Source of the DNA: Arion vulgaris
Lineage: Eukaryota > Mollusca > Gastropoda > Stylommatophora > Arionidae
Direction: 5' to 3'
Assembly (NCBI GenBank): GCA_020796225.1
Contig: CM036756.1
Location: 50,882,363 to 50,946,362 of the forward strand
DNA length: 64,000 bases
The notes under the pieces were generated by a model. It did no database searches. It was not told where the DNA came from and saw only the letters and a list, made by a program, of their open reading frames with translations. Shown piece by piece: positions 1 through 10,615 of the stretch (its first letter is position 1; each line of letters opens with the position of its first letter). The translations under genes and the position numbers were made by a program.

Positions 1-400
1 ACAGTAACTAAAATATATGGTACTACGTAGAACATCTAAAATAACTGACAAAATCATTGGAAATAGAGTCACTTTTATCCACGCATGTTTTCTCAGTTAC
101 TCAATGAGTATGCCAAGGAAGATTGAAACAGAATGGGCTCATAGACAATGGTTGAAGTTGCTGAAGAGTTCTAGGCTGATAAAAGTCAGTTTTATTTTTG
201 TGCCAAGGCATGCAGGTGTATAGTGGAAGGAACATGTCAATAGGCTTGTAGGAATGGCTGCTGTAAAAAGCAGGTGAGCAATGGACCAGGCTGATATTCT
301 GAATTCCTAAGGGAGAAAGGACATGTAAATGATTCAAGTAATGGTGGTGAATGTACAAACCTAACCAGATTGCAAGAATGCCAGTGTGTTGCTGGGGCAC
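1..400 (+). mobile_element. LINE-A fragment, RNase H part
   Basis: Broken reading frames encode the late RNase H region of the LINE-A family: a piece like HACFLSYSMSMPRKIE followed by FIFVPRHAGV, which matches the helix and the PGHAGV motif of LINE RNase H domains. The nearest relative in the window is the copy ending near 20330, which has the same order of motifs. Frames are interrupted, so this is a dead remnant that enters from the left edge. It lies in the presumed downstream intron of the minus-strand GALNT gene. Confidence 0.7.
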
Positions 401-480
401 GCAAGGGGAGGAAAGAATAGTAACACTGCTACCTACAAGGAATGTTGTAAGAGGCTACTAAGGTAGGGGCCTAGCGATGC
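401..480 (+). mobile_element. SINE-2 head remnant
   Basis: A short stretch (AAGAATAG...CTGCTACCTACAAGG...GTAAGAGGC...CTAAGG) resembles the head shared by the SINE copies at 3232, 50661 and 62847 and by the older relative at 37257-37520. Only the head is recognisable, so the boundaries are approximate. Confidence 0.4.
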
Positions 481-1167
481 CACCTCATGATTTGTTATCA
501 TATAATTTTTCTTTGATTTTATCTTCTGTTGGAGCACAGCACACTATAACATATATTGTTGTAAATTTTGAATTAAATCTGGTATATAAAAGACGTTCAT
601 TTATTGATTCATATTTTAATAGCTTATTGCTACATTCTTTTTTGGATTTTAAGTGTGATGACTCTTCATGTCAATCAGTTCATTAGGTAGGGTTGTTGCA
701 GAGCGAAGTGGGGCATACAGGACAACTACTTCTAGTATGAGGATGGAGGTTGAGGCAGTTACTGCTGCCCTCCATTGAATCTCTGGGACTTTATTTACTG
801 GGGCAGTTGTTGTATCTGACTCTCAGTCGATGCTTCACAAGATCCAGAAGGGCAGGTTTCGGATGAGTGGATGTCGTCTATAGAAGTTTCTAACCTCCAG
901 CGGCTTACGTGGATATACTGTCCTGGGCATGCGGGTGTTTACGGTAATGAGAGAGCGGACAGGCTTGCATCAACAGCATCGACTGTTGGGGAGTTGAAGA
1001 TGGATAAGGGGATATTCTTCGGTCTCTTCGCGACTGTCTGTTGGATGAGGACACCAAAATCTATGTTGAATCGATCAAGTGATTTAGGCAGTTTGAAGTT
1101 ACCCGTTGTTCAAGTCAAACTGGATGTCTGAGAGGCAGAGTGAGAGGTGTGTTTAACCCTTTGACCG

Positions 1168-1225
1168 CCATATACGGAAATATACGGGTTTATCAGAGGT
1201 GCCGTATACGGAAATATACGGGTTT
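1168..1225 (+). repeat. piggyBac subterminal repeat pair
   Basis: The motif TATACGGAAATATACGGGTTT occurs twice, at about 1171-1191 and 1205-1225, spaced 34 bp apart, just inside the left terminus. Each copy is itself made of two near repeats (TATACGG and ATACGGG). Subterminal repeats are typical transposase-binding sites in DNA transposons. That role is inferred here. Confidence 0.6.
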
Positions 1226-1413
1226 TTTATATTGTTTCGAAAGAATTCGCTAAATAAAACGAGAAGTCCAAATTTTATATAGCTTGAACTGTGACCTATA
1301 AGTAGGACGAACAGCGGGAAATTTTCCTTATTTCACGCCGAAAACTGATCGGAGCTAGTATTTCTTTGTGAATTTTATAAATTGTGCTTCGTAGTTCGAA
1401 ATTTTTTTGGGAA

Positions 1414-1761
1414 ATGGCTTCTAATTTCAATACCGATAGTGAAAGTGAGGACTTTGAGTTTGAGGGACATTTCATGCAGCTAGGTGAGATAGGGGATTAC
1501 ATTAGATCTTGTGATTCTGAGAGTGATGTTGAATTGTCCAGTGACGACGAAGCTGAACCTGTCAACCACGATGTTCAATTAGATTTAGAGGATTTTTCTT
1601 CCGACATCGAGGAGACAGGCCCTGTGCCCGTTGTTGACAGGGATGGTTGGAGTGATACCACTTCCCCAGTAGTTGTGGAGCCATTTATGGAAGAGAGTGG
1701 GCCTTCTCATACACTAGAGGAGGGTGCAGAACCATTCGATTATTTCAGCTTAATTTTTTAG
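1414..1761 (+). pseudogene. piggyBac transposase N-terminal remnant
   Basis: The frame from ATG 1414 to the stop at 1761 is very acidic, with serine/aspartate/glutamate-rich runs (NTDSESEDFEFEG, SCDSESDVELSSDDEAE). Disordered acidic N-termini are common in piggyBac transposases. The frame has no DDD catalytic domain and stops just before the zinc-finger remnant. ATG 1414 is favoured over 1384 because the MAS start sits directly before the acidic run. No function is likely beyond a relic. Confidence 0.55.
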
Positions 1762-1779
1762 GAGCAGTTTTTTGAATTT

Positions 1780-1972
1780 ATGGCAGATCAAACGAATTTG
1801 TACGTCAGAAAAGAGCTGGGAAAATCCAAAACCTGTTATTGGTGTAGGGCATGCCGCAAGGAGGAAAAGGAGAAGAAGAGGCCCCGAGTCAGTTTTTGGA
1901 TGCAACCTCTGCCAAATACATCTGTGCAAAGGGGAGTGCTTTTCCAAATACCATGCATCACTCCACAGTTGA
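1780..1972 (+). pseudogene. piggyBac C-terminal Cys-rich finger remnant
   Basis: Two overlapping frames hold the cysteine-rich tail typical of piggyBac transposases. One frame gives TCYWCRACRKEEK. The other gives GCNLCQIHLCKGECFSKYH, which fits the family's closing CxxC...CxxCF.KYH pattern. The two halves lie in different frames, so an indel separates them. The location right after the acidic N-terminal remnant shows that the catalytic core has been deleted. Confidence 0.65.
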
Positions 1973-2394
1973 CTGGAGTGAGTAAATTTTCAATTTTTAT
2001 ACACAAACTTATTCTAAAATTTTTCACTTTTCATTTTGTTCCAACTTTCACAGCATATTTTCAGCACTTGTCTTATTTCATTGCCTCATTGTAAGTTTCT
2101 TGTGAAACTTTATCCAAGTATTGTTGCTCATTATTTGAATGTTCTACAAGCAATAGTTTTATTATTATGAATTTTTTAGAAAGACATGTTGCGTTTTCTG
2201 AGGAGTTATTCCCTTTTTGTGTTTTTGGGAGGTAATTTTGTTTTGATGTGCTGGGGTCCAAAGGGTTAATCGCAGCCACAGGAACCATCAGTATGCATAT
2301 TCTTCGATATCTGTTGGGGAGACTGAGCACCTATCGGTCTGCCCGGAGTGCAATGACGTCAGTTTAGTAACCAATAACCAATCAGTTCTGCCTG

Positions 2395-2600
2395 ACCAAA
2401 TTATCACTTCATTTCCTAATTTTCTTTTCCAGGTTCTATCCATCTTGCTTCTGTGATGCCTAATATATTAATTTTGTATTGTTTTATCTCCAATAAAACT
2501 TGTGGTAATTTTCTGTTCTGATATAAAGTTCTAACATTCCAAAACCAATAAAAACGTGGATTTGGGTGATAGAAGGTTAGTCTTCTGGATGGAGACTTCC
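2395..2600 (-). mobile_element. LINE endonuclease N-terminal fragment
   Basis: Minus-strand translation gives WNVRTLYQNRKLPQVL followed by INILGITEARW. This matches the start of an APE-type endonuclease domain of RTE/CR1-like LINEs (WNVRTL... and the ILGI.E.RW strand). Only the N-terminal part is present. The family cannot be assigned further. Confidence 0.6.
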
Positions 2601-3219
2601 TTTTGGGTTTGATCTCCCTTTTTCATGAAGCCAGCTGCCTAATAGACCTTGCTCTTTTCACCCGATGCAACAAAGGTATCTCTTGTTTTCATTTTTGCAA
2701 CACAATATTATTACAGGAATGGGTTGTTAGCCCATTGCCCCCGCATGTAGGTCCAGGTCACATATTGTCTTCAACCTGTCTGACATGGGTGTCCCTGCTA
2801 GGAACAAAGCTCTTTTTTCACCATAGCTTTTCAGATCATTGAGGTACACAAACTCCACACCACTAAAAGGTAGTGGCCTCATGGGGAGCAGCAGTGTAAA
2901 CACACAGATTTGGAAAAGAAGTAAGCTACATGGAAATTTATTCTTGAATGTAACTATTCTATCAAAACAAATATTGCTATGTAACAATAACACCTTGTAT
3001 TTGTTTTTTTATATCTATTTCCACATTTTTTAAATCATCAACTTAGTTATGTGGTGCACATTCCAAGTATAGAAAAAACCAATAACATCTGTGTTTATTC
3101 ACTGACAGAAAAGCAATACTGACTATGAGGTAAACAAATATGATATTATCTTAACACATAGCAGCTGCTTGTGACAACAAATCACTGTCCATGAACCAAA
3201 ATATATTTTAGCTCTATTT
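2601..3219. other. unassigned intronic stretch
   Basis: No coding, RNA or repeat assignment is supported. A short segment at 2710-2890 looks like degraded LINE sequence, but no domain motif is secure. Confidence 0.4.
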
Positions 3220-3231
3220 ATAATCCCCATT

Positions 3232-3482
3232 CACCCGAGTGGTTACCGAGCCCAAATTTGGGGTGTAAAGAATAGAACCACTGTTACCTGTCATGCATGT
3301 CATAAGAGGCGACTAAGGAGGTTTGGCTTAAATCAGATGCACATGTCCTAAGCGTGTAGAAGTTTATGCGTTTAGGGGCCTACCAAACCAATGTGCAACG
3401 TAAGTTCTTGGCAAAGATCAAACATATCACAAAGAGTGATTAAAATTGGTCGTAAAGAACAAACGCAAAGAAGAAGAAGAAG
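3232..3482 (+). mobile_element. SINE-1 copy with 12-bp TSD
   Basis: A 251-bp element starts with the tRNA-like head CCCGAGTGGTTACCG, which resembles an A box, and ends in an (AAG)n tail. Identical 12-bp flanks ATAATCCCCATT occur at 3220-3231 and 3483-3494. Closely similar copies lie at 50661-50908 and 62847-63096, and the head recurs in the composite at 42015-42540. No coding potential; mobilised in trans by a LINE. Confidence 0.85.
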
Positions 3483-3639
3483 ATAATCCCCATTTCTTCA
3501 TTTGCTTGAATGGAAGCATGAGCAGTAAATACAGTTAATCTCCCTGAAGAATATTTATATTACCTTACGTTGGTTATTTCTGTAACAATTTGCTTTACAA
3601 ATGTACAACCTATATATATATATATGGTCTTTTCGCTTT

Positions 3640-4372
3640 ACAGACGGTCAATTGGCAAGTGTTTTACAGTGACAACTTCTGAGTTTGCGCTTTTCTCTCT
3701 TGTCTTTCAGCTCATACATAAGTTTGTTCTCAAAAGACTCTGTGTCCTTGCACAATATTGCTTTCCACACAACTCTGTCAGCAGCTAGTTTTTCCCATGT
3801 GCTGGGACCTATAGAAAAGTTTTTCATTGAGGCTTTACAGACATCTTTATATCTGATCAGTGGTCTGCCCCGGTGCCTCTTCCCCTCTGAAAACATTTGT
3901 TTTGGTATGTGACACGTAATGTATTCTTCTCACATGTCCCAACCATCTTAGTCGTCCACTGCTGAGCATGCCCATGATAGAAGGCAAGTTTGCAAGTTGC
4001 AATACTTTGGAGTTGGTTATCTTGTCGTACCACCTGATGTTCATAATCATGGGGGAGACATCGAAGGTGAAAGATGTTAAGTCTCCTCTCGTGTCTTGAG
4101 TAGACAGTCCATGTTTCTGAGCGATATAGTAAAGAACTAATTACACAGGCTCGATAAATTTGAATCTTCGTCTCAATGTTAGTTTTGTGTTGTCCCACTC
4201 TTGCTTTGACAGTTTGTCAAATGTAGTAGCTGCACTCCCGATATGAGTGTTGATTTCTTCATCAAGAGAAAGGCTGGCAGTGACCATGGACCCAAGTAGC
4301 AGAATTTTTGAACTGGTGTTAAACTCCTCAAACTTGGAAATGCATGTATGGCTGGATATGTCACTATCTAAA
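3640..4372 (-). mobile_element. LINE fragment, RT C-terminal region
   Basis: The minus strand encodes the post-RT region of an APE-type LINE in several frames: IYRACVISSLLYRSETWTVYSRHERRL, then GRLRWLGHVRRI, then a basic tail with RGRP and WEKLAADR. The YSRH.R.LN.FH block relates it to LINE-D copies at 12.1 and 14.7 kb. It is interrupted by several frameshifts. It abuts LINE-C at 4373. Confidence 0.7.
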
Positions 4373-5302
4373 AAATAGAACAGCCAGAGTACAGGTCCAG
4401 GGAAAACTTAGCAGGAAGGCTATCATGGAACAAGGTGTTTCCCATGGAGGGTCCTATCTCCACACTATTTCTTGTTTTTATAAATGACATTATGGAAGAC
4501 ATCTGGGAATCACCATGAACAGCAGACTGACTTGGAAAACACAGATAGACAAAGCTGGAAAAAGAACAAAGCAGAGAATGAGGATTATGAACAAACTAGC
4601 AGGCACCACCTGGGGTGCAGATTGTGGCATTTTGAAAAGGTTATACACTGGAAAAGTCCGACCAGTACTTGAGTATGGCATAGCAGCCTGGGCCAAAACC
4701 TCCAAGACATAATTTGCAAAACTAAGCAGAGTGCAAAATCATCACTGGAGCCATGAAGTCTACCCCCATAGAAGTACTGAAACTGACAGGGCTCCAGCCA
4801 ATGGAGGACAGACGGGACATAAAGGTACTTCAACAAGGAGAAAAATTCAAGAGACTGATGAACCATCCAATGCACCCCTGAATCAACTGCAATGGTAGGG
4901 GCAGATTGAAAAGAAGTAACTTCGTGGCAAACTCCAAAGAACTGCTCACAAAGACCCAATATTGGCACTGGCTCAACAAAGACACATTCAACCAGCCAGC
5001 ATCTCCCCTCCCTGGGCATCAGTCTCCCAGAGCTCTCAGAAGAAATAAGTGGCATTGGCAAGAAAGGAACATAGACAGACCCGGAGAGAAGGCTCATCGC
5101 AGAAAAACACATAAACGAAAACTACCCAATGGACTCATGGACACATGCATGGCTTGGTTACAGATGCCACCCACAATGGAGGAGGGGGAGTTGTCCTCAG
5201 ACTAGAAAATGGAGTAGAACTAACCTTAGCTCTGACCACCGGCAAGTTCTCAACCAATTTTAGGGCTGAGGTAGAGGCCCTCAGTGCAGCTGCAAAATGG
5301 CA
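4373..5302 (+). mobile_element. LINE-C 5' portion (RT and RNase H)
   Basis: Plus-strand frames give a QGV..GSLSPTLF-like RT box followed, after a deletion that removes the YADD region, by LTWKTQIDKAGKRTKQRM and VRPVLEYGIAAWA. The RNase H start then follows (GGGGVVLRLENGVELT, FRAEVEALSAAA). This order fits Jockey-like LINEs with RNase H. The coding region breaks off at about 5302 and resumes at about 7711, so later DNA was inserted here. Frames are disrupted throughout. Confidence 0.7.
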
Positions 5303-5991
5303 CTACAAAATATGATATGCAGGTGGAGTCAGGATTGGTCAGGTGGATTGCTGCTGCACTTTTTGAACGCATGATATCATTGCGTTGTGGTTCATGGGCA
5401 TCACAACCACAACAAGTCCTAATGAGTCTTCCTCAGGGATCACCACTCTCGACAGTCCTGTTCAATGTATACACAGTCGGCATAACCAACACACAGAGGG
5501 TCGGCATTGGCAGAAAAATGTCGTACGCCGATGACATTCTGGTGTATCGCATGGGCAAGGACAGAAATGAGATCTCATCTGCATTACAATGTGAACTGAA
5601 TAGGATTGGTGACTGGTGCAATGAATTCAAAGCGAGTGTGAACCCAGCAAAGGCTTCTCTGACATGGTTCTCTCTTAACACTCACATAGTAAAGACACCT
5701 ACTCCAGTTGTCAGCATGTGTAACAAAGACATAGAAAGAAACGAAACACTCAAATATCTTGGTATAACAGTTGACAGAAGCCTGTCATTTAAGAGTCATG
5801 TTGAGAACGTAATCCTAAAGGCAAGAAAAGGGCTAACTGCCCTCAAAGTTATGGCGGAGGCAGATATTGAACAACGTCTGCTGCTTCTTCTTTATCAAGG
5901 ACTAGTACTGAGCGTGGTGGACTATGGTCTTGGCCTTCTGACAGTAAGCAGAACATCGCTGGATAAGTTAGGGTACAAAATGGAGCGATGA
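5284..5991 (+). pseudogene. LINE-A reverse transcriptase, partial frame
   Basis: An open frame of 235 codons covers the C-terminal half of an RT. It contains LPQGSPLSTVLFN (RT motif 4/B), SYADDILVYR (catalytic YADD) and LKYLGITVDRSLSFK (motif E/thumb). The thumb continues with VVDYGLGLLTVSR. The true protein would start far upstream, so the ATG at 5284 is internal and not a real start. The first codons belong to the LINE-C junction. The catalytic residues look normal, but the truncation and downstream frameshifts make it a pseudogene. Confidence 0.8.
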
Positions 5992-7035
5992 GGCTTATAC
6001 TTGGTTGCACATGGGACACTTCATGTGCGGCAATGCGCTATGTCCTTGGATTGCCAACGATGACCATCAGACACAAAGTCGCACAGGTAAAAGCTTATCT
6101 GAGCGTTTCTGTTGACAAAAATCATCCTCTGCACAAATCCATAAATGAAAACAAGGGCAGGCGATTGAAGAGAGGCTGATCCTGGATGGCCGAGGCAGAG
6201 GATGTTATTAAACAGGTCTGTACTCTAGATGAGCTGAGACATGGTGAAGAATGGATGCCTATATCAGAGGATATGACTGCTTACACCACGGTTGTCAGTA
6301 CACTTGGGAGACACTGTAGAAAATGGGCCCCGGCGTCGTCAATGCGGAGATTCTTGCACTCGTGGATGAGCACTCCCATCCAGATGATATCATTATCTAC
6401 ACCGATGGCTCTGTCAGACGCGGAACCAGATCATCGTGGGCTTATTCAGCACAGCGAAATGGTCACACACTACATGAGGAATGCGGCGCTTTCGAGACAA
6501 CGACATCGAGCATGACTATGGAGATCACTGTTGCCTCCAGAGCTCTGTCATGGGTGGCTGAGCAACAGGTTACCCATACGATCATCATATCAGACTATGA
6601 ATATGCTTCAACTGATTGAATCTGGAAGTATGCGTGTGGAATGGGTGGACAGCATTCGGAGATCACATCTCAAGAAAATGACTTGGCTGTACACACCTGG
6701 ACATGCTGGAGTGCAGGGTAATGAGCGTGCAGACTTTCTTGCAAACAATGCCCGACTCAAACGGGCAGAAGTATGGACAGAGCCGATATCATCAATGTGG
6801 TACGTTCTCAATTATGTGACATGGGCATGTCTCAGACACTGGAATGAGTTAGAGAATTAGGCGTTAAGTGTGGACATGCCAGACAGTGTCGTCTTCGTGG
6901 TAGAGAGAGAAGATATAGTAATCAACTTCTCATGGGTACGGTGAGCAAATGGACTTTAGGATGGCTGCTGCAGCGGAGGACAGAGCATGCATGGGAATGC
7001 CCAATGTGCCATGACGTCGATCGCATAACATAACA
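5303..7035 (+). mobile_element. LINE-A 3' copy inside LINE-C
   Basis: The insert carries the RT palm onward and the RNase H domain of LINE-A, then ends in a (CATAA)n tail near 7027-7040. RNase H motifs are visible: IYTDGSVRRG, ETTTSSMTMEI and YTPGHAGVQGNERADFL. The copy is 5'-truncated. Frames shift in at least four places after 5991. It splits LINE-C between its RNase H start and its later RNase H motifs. Confidence 0.8.
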
Positions 7036-7039
7036 TAAC

Positions 7040-7710
7040 AAAATATGAACCAAATACATGGAAAAATAGTGCTTTTGACTGTCAGTGGTTTAACAAGGCT
7101 TATATCGGCGAGATAGGCAAGAGGCTCAGTGACCGATTCGCCCAACACTTGCACGACATATGCCAATGCTCTGTGACCCCTGTAGCCATCATTTCAATGA
7201 TACTGGCCATTTAGGAGCTCACGATGTCCAGTCCAGGTCACAGCCATCCGATCATGTTCCTCGGATGATCGCAGTCGATTTGCTCTGGAGAATCGGTTGA
7301 TTTCTTTGTATGGTACCTTGCAACCACGTGGGCTCAACGTATTACATTCCTATGCTTCTTAGTACTTTCTCTTCCCATGCCTTGTAATCTATATGTGCAT
7401 ATGTTGCATGTATTCAAGTTATATATTTACTAGATTTTTCATTGTTTCTCTTCCATTCTATTTCTAGTTTTTATGTGTGTTATTTGTGTTACATTTATTT
7501 CGTTATTCGTTTTTATTCCCAGATTTTCATTAGAAACGTTTGTATTTAGTCGTCCATTGGTTTTTTTAAATTTGTCACTCCTGTTGTTCGTTGCTTGATA
7601 AAGGCCTTGTTGGTCGAAACGTTGCTGTATTTTGTCATTGTTTTTGTAATTTGTAAAACTACAGTACTTTGTGATTATGCGTTTTGCTAATCAAATAGTT
7701 TTACTGCAGT
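7040..7710 (+). mobile_element. Penelope-like element 3' fragment
   Basis: Plus-strand translation near 7090 reads KAYIGEIGKRLSDRFAQHL. After a frameshift it reads HHFNDTGHLGAHDV. This matches the GIY-YIG endonuclease at the C-terminus of Penelope-like elements (YIGET..RL..R...H and a later HFN..GH). Downstream, GATAAAGGCC and GGTCGAAACGTTG near 7600-7622 match the motif common after PLE coding regions. The frames are decayed. It sits between the LINE-A tail and the resumed LINE-C. Confidence 0.7.
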
Positions 7711-8340
7711 CTCATCTATTTTGTGACACATTGTCCGCTATCTCAGCACTGAAATCTGAAAGGAACACAGAACTAAGTGATCTCGGTCAACCTTAGCCCA
7801 GTTATTCCATGATTCTGAGATGGTAGTAATCCAGTGGATACCTTCACACTGCAAGATCAAGGGGAATGAAGATGCTGATAGACTGGCTAAAGAGGGAGCA
7901 GGAATGCCTCAAGATGACAACCTGGTTAGCTATGAAGAAGCAAAACCATCGCCAAAGGGCACTACAAAGCAAAATGGGATAAAGAACACCCAAAACACAA
8001 GAACGATGAATATTACCAACTGTCCAGAAGGGACCAGACAGCCATATTTCGCCTCCGGATGGGTCACAACAGAATGAGACACCACCTGTACACTAAATTC
8101 AAGATAGGCACCAACGACATGTGCCCCTGTGGCTTGGCAAGTATGACAACAGAACATATCCTACAGAACTGCCCCCAGTATACAGACCTGAGAAAAAAGA
8201 GGTGGCCTACTTACACCAGCGTCCAAGACAAACTATATGGCGTGGCTGATAATCTGAGGCAGACGGCTGCCTTTATTAGAGAATCCAAATCCCAATCTAG
8301 TGAGAATGCAGAAGAAGAAGATGGTTGTCATTTAAAGTGA
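7711..8340 (+). mobile_element. LINE-C 3' portion, resumed
   Basis: The sequence resumes with the RNase H core FCDTLSAISALKS, then VVIQWIPSHCKIKGNEDADRLAKEGA (the closing IPSH and DADRLA motifs). It then has a Cys/His-type tail MCPCGLASMTTEHILQNCPQY. It ends in GCAGAAGAAGAAGA, the same type of tail as SINE-1. Joined with 4373-5302 it forms one Jockey-like element split by LINE-A and PLE DNA. A second copy of its 3' end lies on the minus strand in the composite element at 42015. Confidence 0.8.
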
Positions 8341-8529
8341 TATTTGTTGTGTTACCTTCCTGACATAAAACAACTGTTTTAGTCAGAGAAAATAGGTTGC
8401 ATGCCTTGGACAAATTATTGATTAGGCATTACAGTGTAGCCTCACTGTGGGCGACCTATATGTCATCATATATGACACGTTTGACGGTATTCCCACCGCT
8501 TCCCATTACTTCTTATTCTTGACTTACTT

Positions 8530-9082
8530 GATTTATTCCTCTCTGCTCCTCATGGAGCATAGGGCCTCAACAGTTGTTCACCACTCTTCTCGGTCTCTGG
8601 CTGTTTTCTTTATGGTCTCCCAGGACAGTCGAGCACTCTTCAGTTCCTCAAGACTTCGTCTGCAGGTCTGTTTAGGTGTCCTCTTTTTCATTTTCCTTGC
8701 AGGTTCCACTCAAGTGCTTGTCTAGTGACTCTCCACTGTGTCTTCTGTAGGGTATGCCCGACCCAGCGTCATTTTCTCCTCTTGACCTGGGTCATCATGG
8801 GTTCCTGTCCGGTTCTTATCTACAGGTCTGTGTTTGCAACTCTGTCATACCATCTCTGTCTAAGAATCAGTGGAAGACATCGGTTGACAAAGGTCTGAAT
8901 CTTAACTGTATTTAACTTGGTGACTCGCCACATTTCTGAGCCACACAGAAACACAAATTTCACGTTTGAGCTGAATATCTTGAGGTTTGTTTTCATGGAA
9001 ATGGCAATGGATTTCCACACTGTGTGCAGGACAGTAAAGGTTTACTGGGCTTTCCTAATCCTGGCATTAATGTCCTCATCTC
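8530..9082 (-). mobile_element. LINE-H fragment, RT C-terminal region
   Basis: Minus-strand frames give WKSIAISMKTNLKIFSSNV, then VKFVFLCGSEMWRVT and IQTFVNRCLPLILRQRW. This is the conserved region after the RT thumb of an APE-type LINE. A degraded RRKWRW-GH tail region follows toward 8530. Several stops break it. It ends at 9082, where a different repeat begins. Confidence 0.65.
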
Positions 9083-10386
9083 TCTCTCTGCCGATCGTTC
9101 TTAAGCCTTTTTTATCATTCTATTGTGATATATAAACAGCCAAACATCAGAACGTGATGTACATGAACAAGCCTTCATTAACAATTGGAGCTCAGGTGCT
9201 TATCTTTCGGTGGTGTGTTCGATTTCAACCAGCGTTTGTGTACGATTCGCTCTCCACTTCCCTTTTGCTGTCCCCAGCCAAAACCCACAAGGCAGCAGGT
9301 TGCTATTGTCTTTCAGGGCAGCGACCCGTAGACGACCTGCCCTTCCGGGCTGGTGAGCGTCATCTGCCCAGCTATACCAGTCTTGTTAATGGACTGCTTG
9401 GTTTGCCTACCAGCTTTGTGTATGGTTTGCTCCGCTGGCCTTTGATTGTCCCCAATCAACTACAAGGCAGCAGTAGTTCCTGCGCGGAACGTGCACTGGC
9501 TTTACCTCTGCTGGGCTTTCCAGTTGTTCTGCACATTTGGGTGGGACACATACCCTCTTACCTGCTCCGCTTGCCATGCATGCCGTGCCATGCCTGCTGC
9601 ACTTGCCGTGCCCGCCTCACTTGCCGTGCCTTCCTTGCATGCTGTGCCATGCCCTCGGTGGGGCCCACTATGGCATCGCCAGCATGCGTGCTAGTCGTGC
9701 TCACATTTTTCGTGCCTTCCGTATTGTGCTTCCATTTGCCTGGAATTTCACCGCCTGTGACACAACCCGGTCTCCCACCCCTGTGATGGGGTCACGGGTT
9801 TCGCAACCTGAGGGCCCACTCGTGCATCGCTCGCATGCGTGCACACTCTGCCCTGGTGCCTACCTCACCATTTCCGTCAATTCCCACCCCAGACCCACAC
9901 GCAGCTCAACTTGACTCCCAGCATGCTCATCGGCTCAAGAGAGAGGCTTCAAGAGAAAGTATGCGCGAGCTCTGAATTTCGCCACACGTGGGTCAACGTC
10001 TCTTCTTTGGCTTTGAGCCAGAGTTTTGACCTATGTGGACCGTGCGGCTCAACTTGACACCCAGCATACTCATCGGCTCAAGAGAGAGCATGCGCGGGCT
10101 CTGAGTTTCGCCACATGCAGTTCCACGTTCATCTTTCCATTTTTTCTCATCGGCCGGGAGAAGCAAGCATTAGTAGTTCGCTCGTCTGTGTTGCGAGCCG
10201 ATCCCATCTAGCATGACTACCTTTGCATCTCTACTTGTCCCAGAGTAGCTCTCCCACGGCACCTGCCCTCTTAGCCAGACCGGAACTACCATCTGTTACC
10301 AGGGTCACCACGTGGAGGTGAGAGCAGGGATTAGAGCCAGCTCCTAATCCTGGCACGCCGCTTCCTTGCGCCTTTGACCCCATGTT
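9082..10386 (+). mobile_element. unclassified element X, copy 1
   Basis: This GC-richer block is homologous over most of its length to 40563-41619. Both begin with a (TC)n run then GATCGTTCTT and GTGATAYATAAACAGCC. Both contain GGCAGCAGGTTGCTATT and a run around GATTGTCCCCAATCAA, and both end near TGCGCCTTTGACC. No domain is recognisable; the frames crossing it are shadows. A possible 7-bp TSD CTCATCT lies at 9075-9081 and 10387-10393, but it overlaps low complexity. Copy 1 is longer because of an internal duplication and a CCATGC-rich stretch at 9575-9655. Confidence 0.6.
9900..10118 (+). repeat. internal duplication in element X
   Basis: The segment beginning GCAGCTCAACTTGACTCCCA at about 9900 is repeated at about 10046 with a few changes (GCGGCTCAACTTGACACCCA). 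Each copy continues to a CTCTGARTTTCGCCACA motif. The shift is about 145 bp. The copy at 40563 does not show the duplicated form. Confidence 0.65.
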
Positions 10387-10393
10387 CTCATCT

Positions 10394-10615
10394 GTACCTC
10401 CTAATGTTATGTTATGGGATCGACGCCATGGCACATTGAGCATTCCCATTCGTGCTCCGTCCTCCGCTCTACCAGTCATCCCAAAGTCCATTTACTCACC
10501 GTACCCATGTGAAGCTGATTAGTATATCTTCTCTACCACGAAGACGACACTGTCTGGCATGTCCAAACTTAATGCCTAATTCTCGAACTCATTTCAGTGT
10601 ATGAGACTCGCTTAT
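10394..10615 (-). mobile_element. LINE-A 3' end, truncated
   Basis: The reverse complement matches the 3' end of the LINE-A copy that ends near 7035, including the tail where GTTATGTTATGGGATCGACG corresponds to the (CATAA)n end. It is heavily 5'-truncated, leaving only the extreme end of the RNase H frame and the 3' tail. Confidence 0.7.

Larger units (their letters stand above)
1157..2265 (+). mobile_element. piggyBac-like non-autonomous element
   Basis: The 1109-bp insertion is flanked by TTAA on both sides (1153-1156 and 2266-2269), the hallmark of piggyBac. Its ends are inverted: it begins CCCTTTGACC and ends GGTCCAAAGGG. A subterminal repeat follows the left end. Inside are the remains of a transposase N-terminus and of its C-terminal cysteine-rich finger, but the whole catalytic core is missing. 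It is therefore a deletion derivative that would depend on a transposase from elsewhere. Confidence 0.85.
690..2378 (+). mobile_element. LINE-B 3' part, split by piggyBac
   Basis: The RNase H C-terminal half of LINE-B is recognisable by TYCPGHAGV-type residues (WIYCPGHAGVYGNERADRL), almost identical to the copies at 49.6 kb and 60.7 kb. The copy ends in the family 3' end GTAACCAATAACCAAT. It is interrupted at 1157-2265 by a piggyBac-type element. Removing that insert and one TTAA rejoins the two halves exactly as in the uninterrupted 49.9 kb copy. Frames are broken, so the element is inactive. Confidence 0.85.

Noticed and set aside
4585..5112. 175-codon minus-strand open frame
   Set aside because: It is the antisense of LINE-C coding sequence and has no domain of its own.
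9154..9914. Long plus frames of 125-210 codons in element X, rich in Cys, His and Ala
   Set aside because: Not conserved in the second copy at 40563-41619 and driven by the CCATGC-rich stretch.
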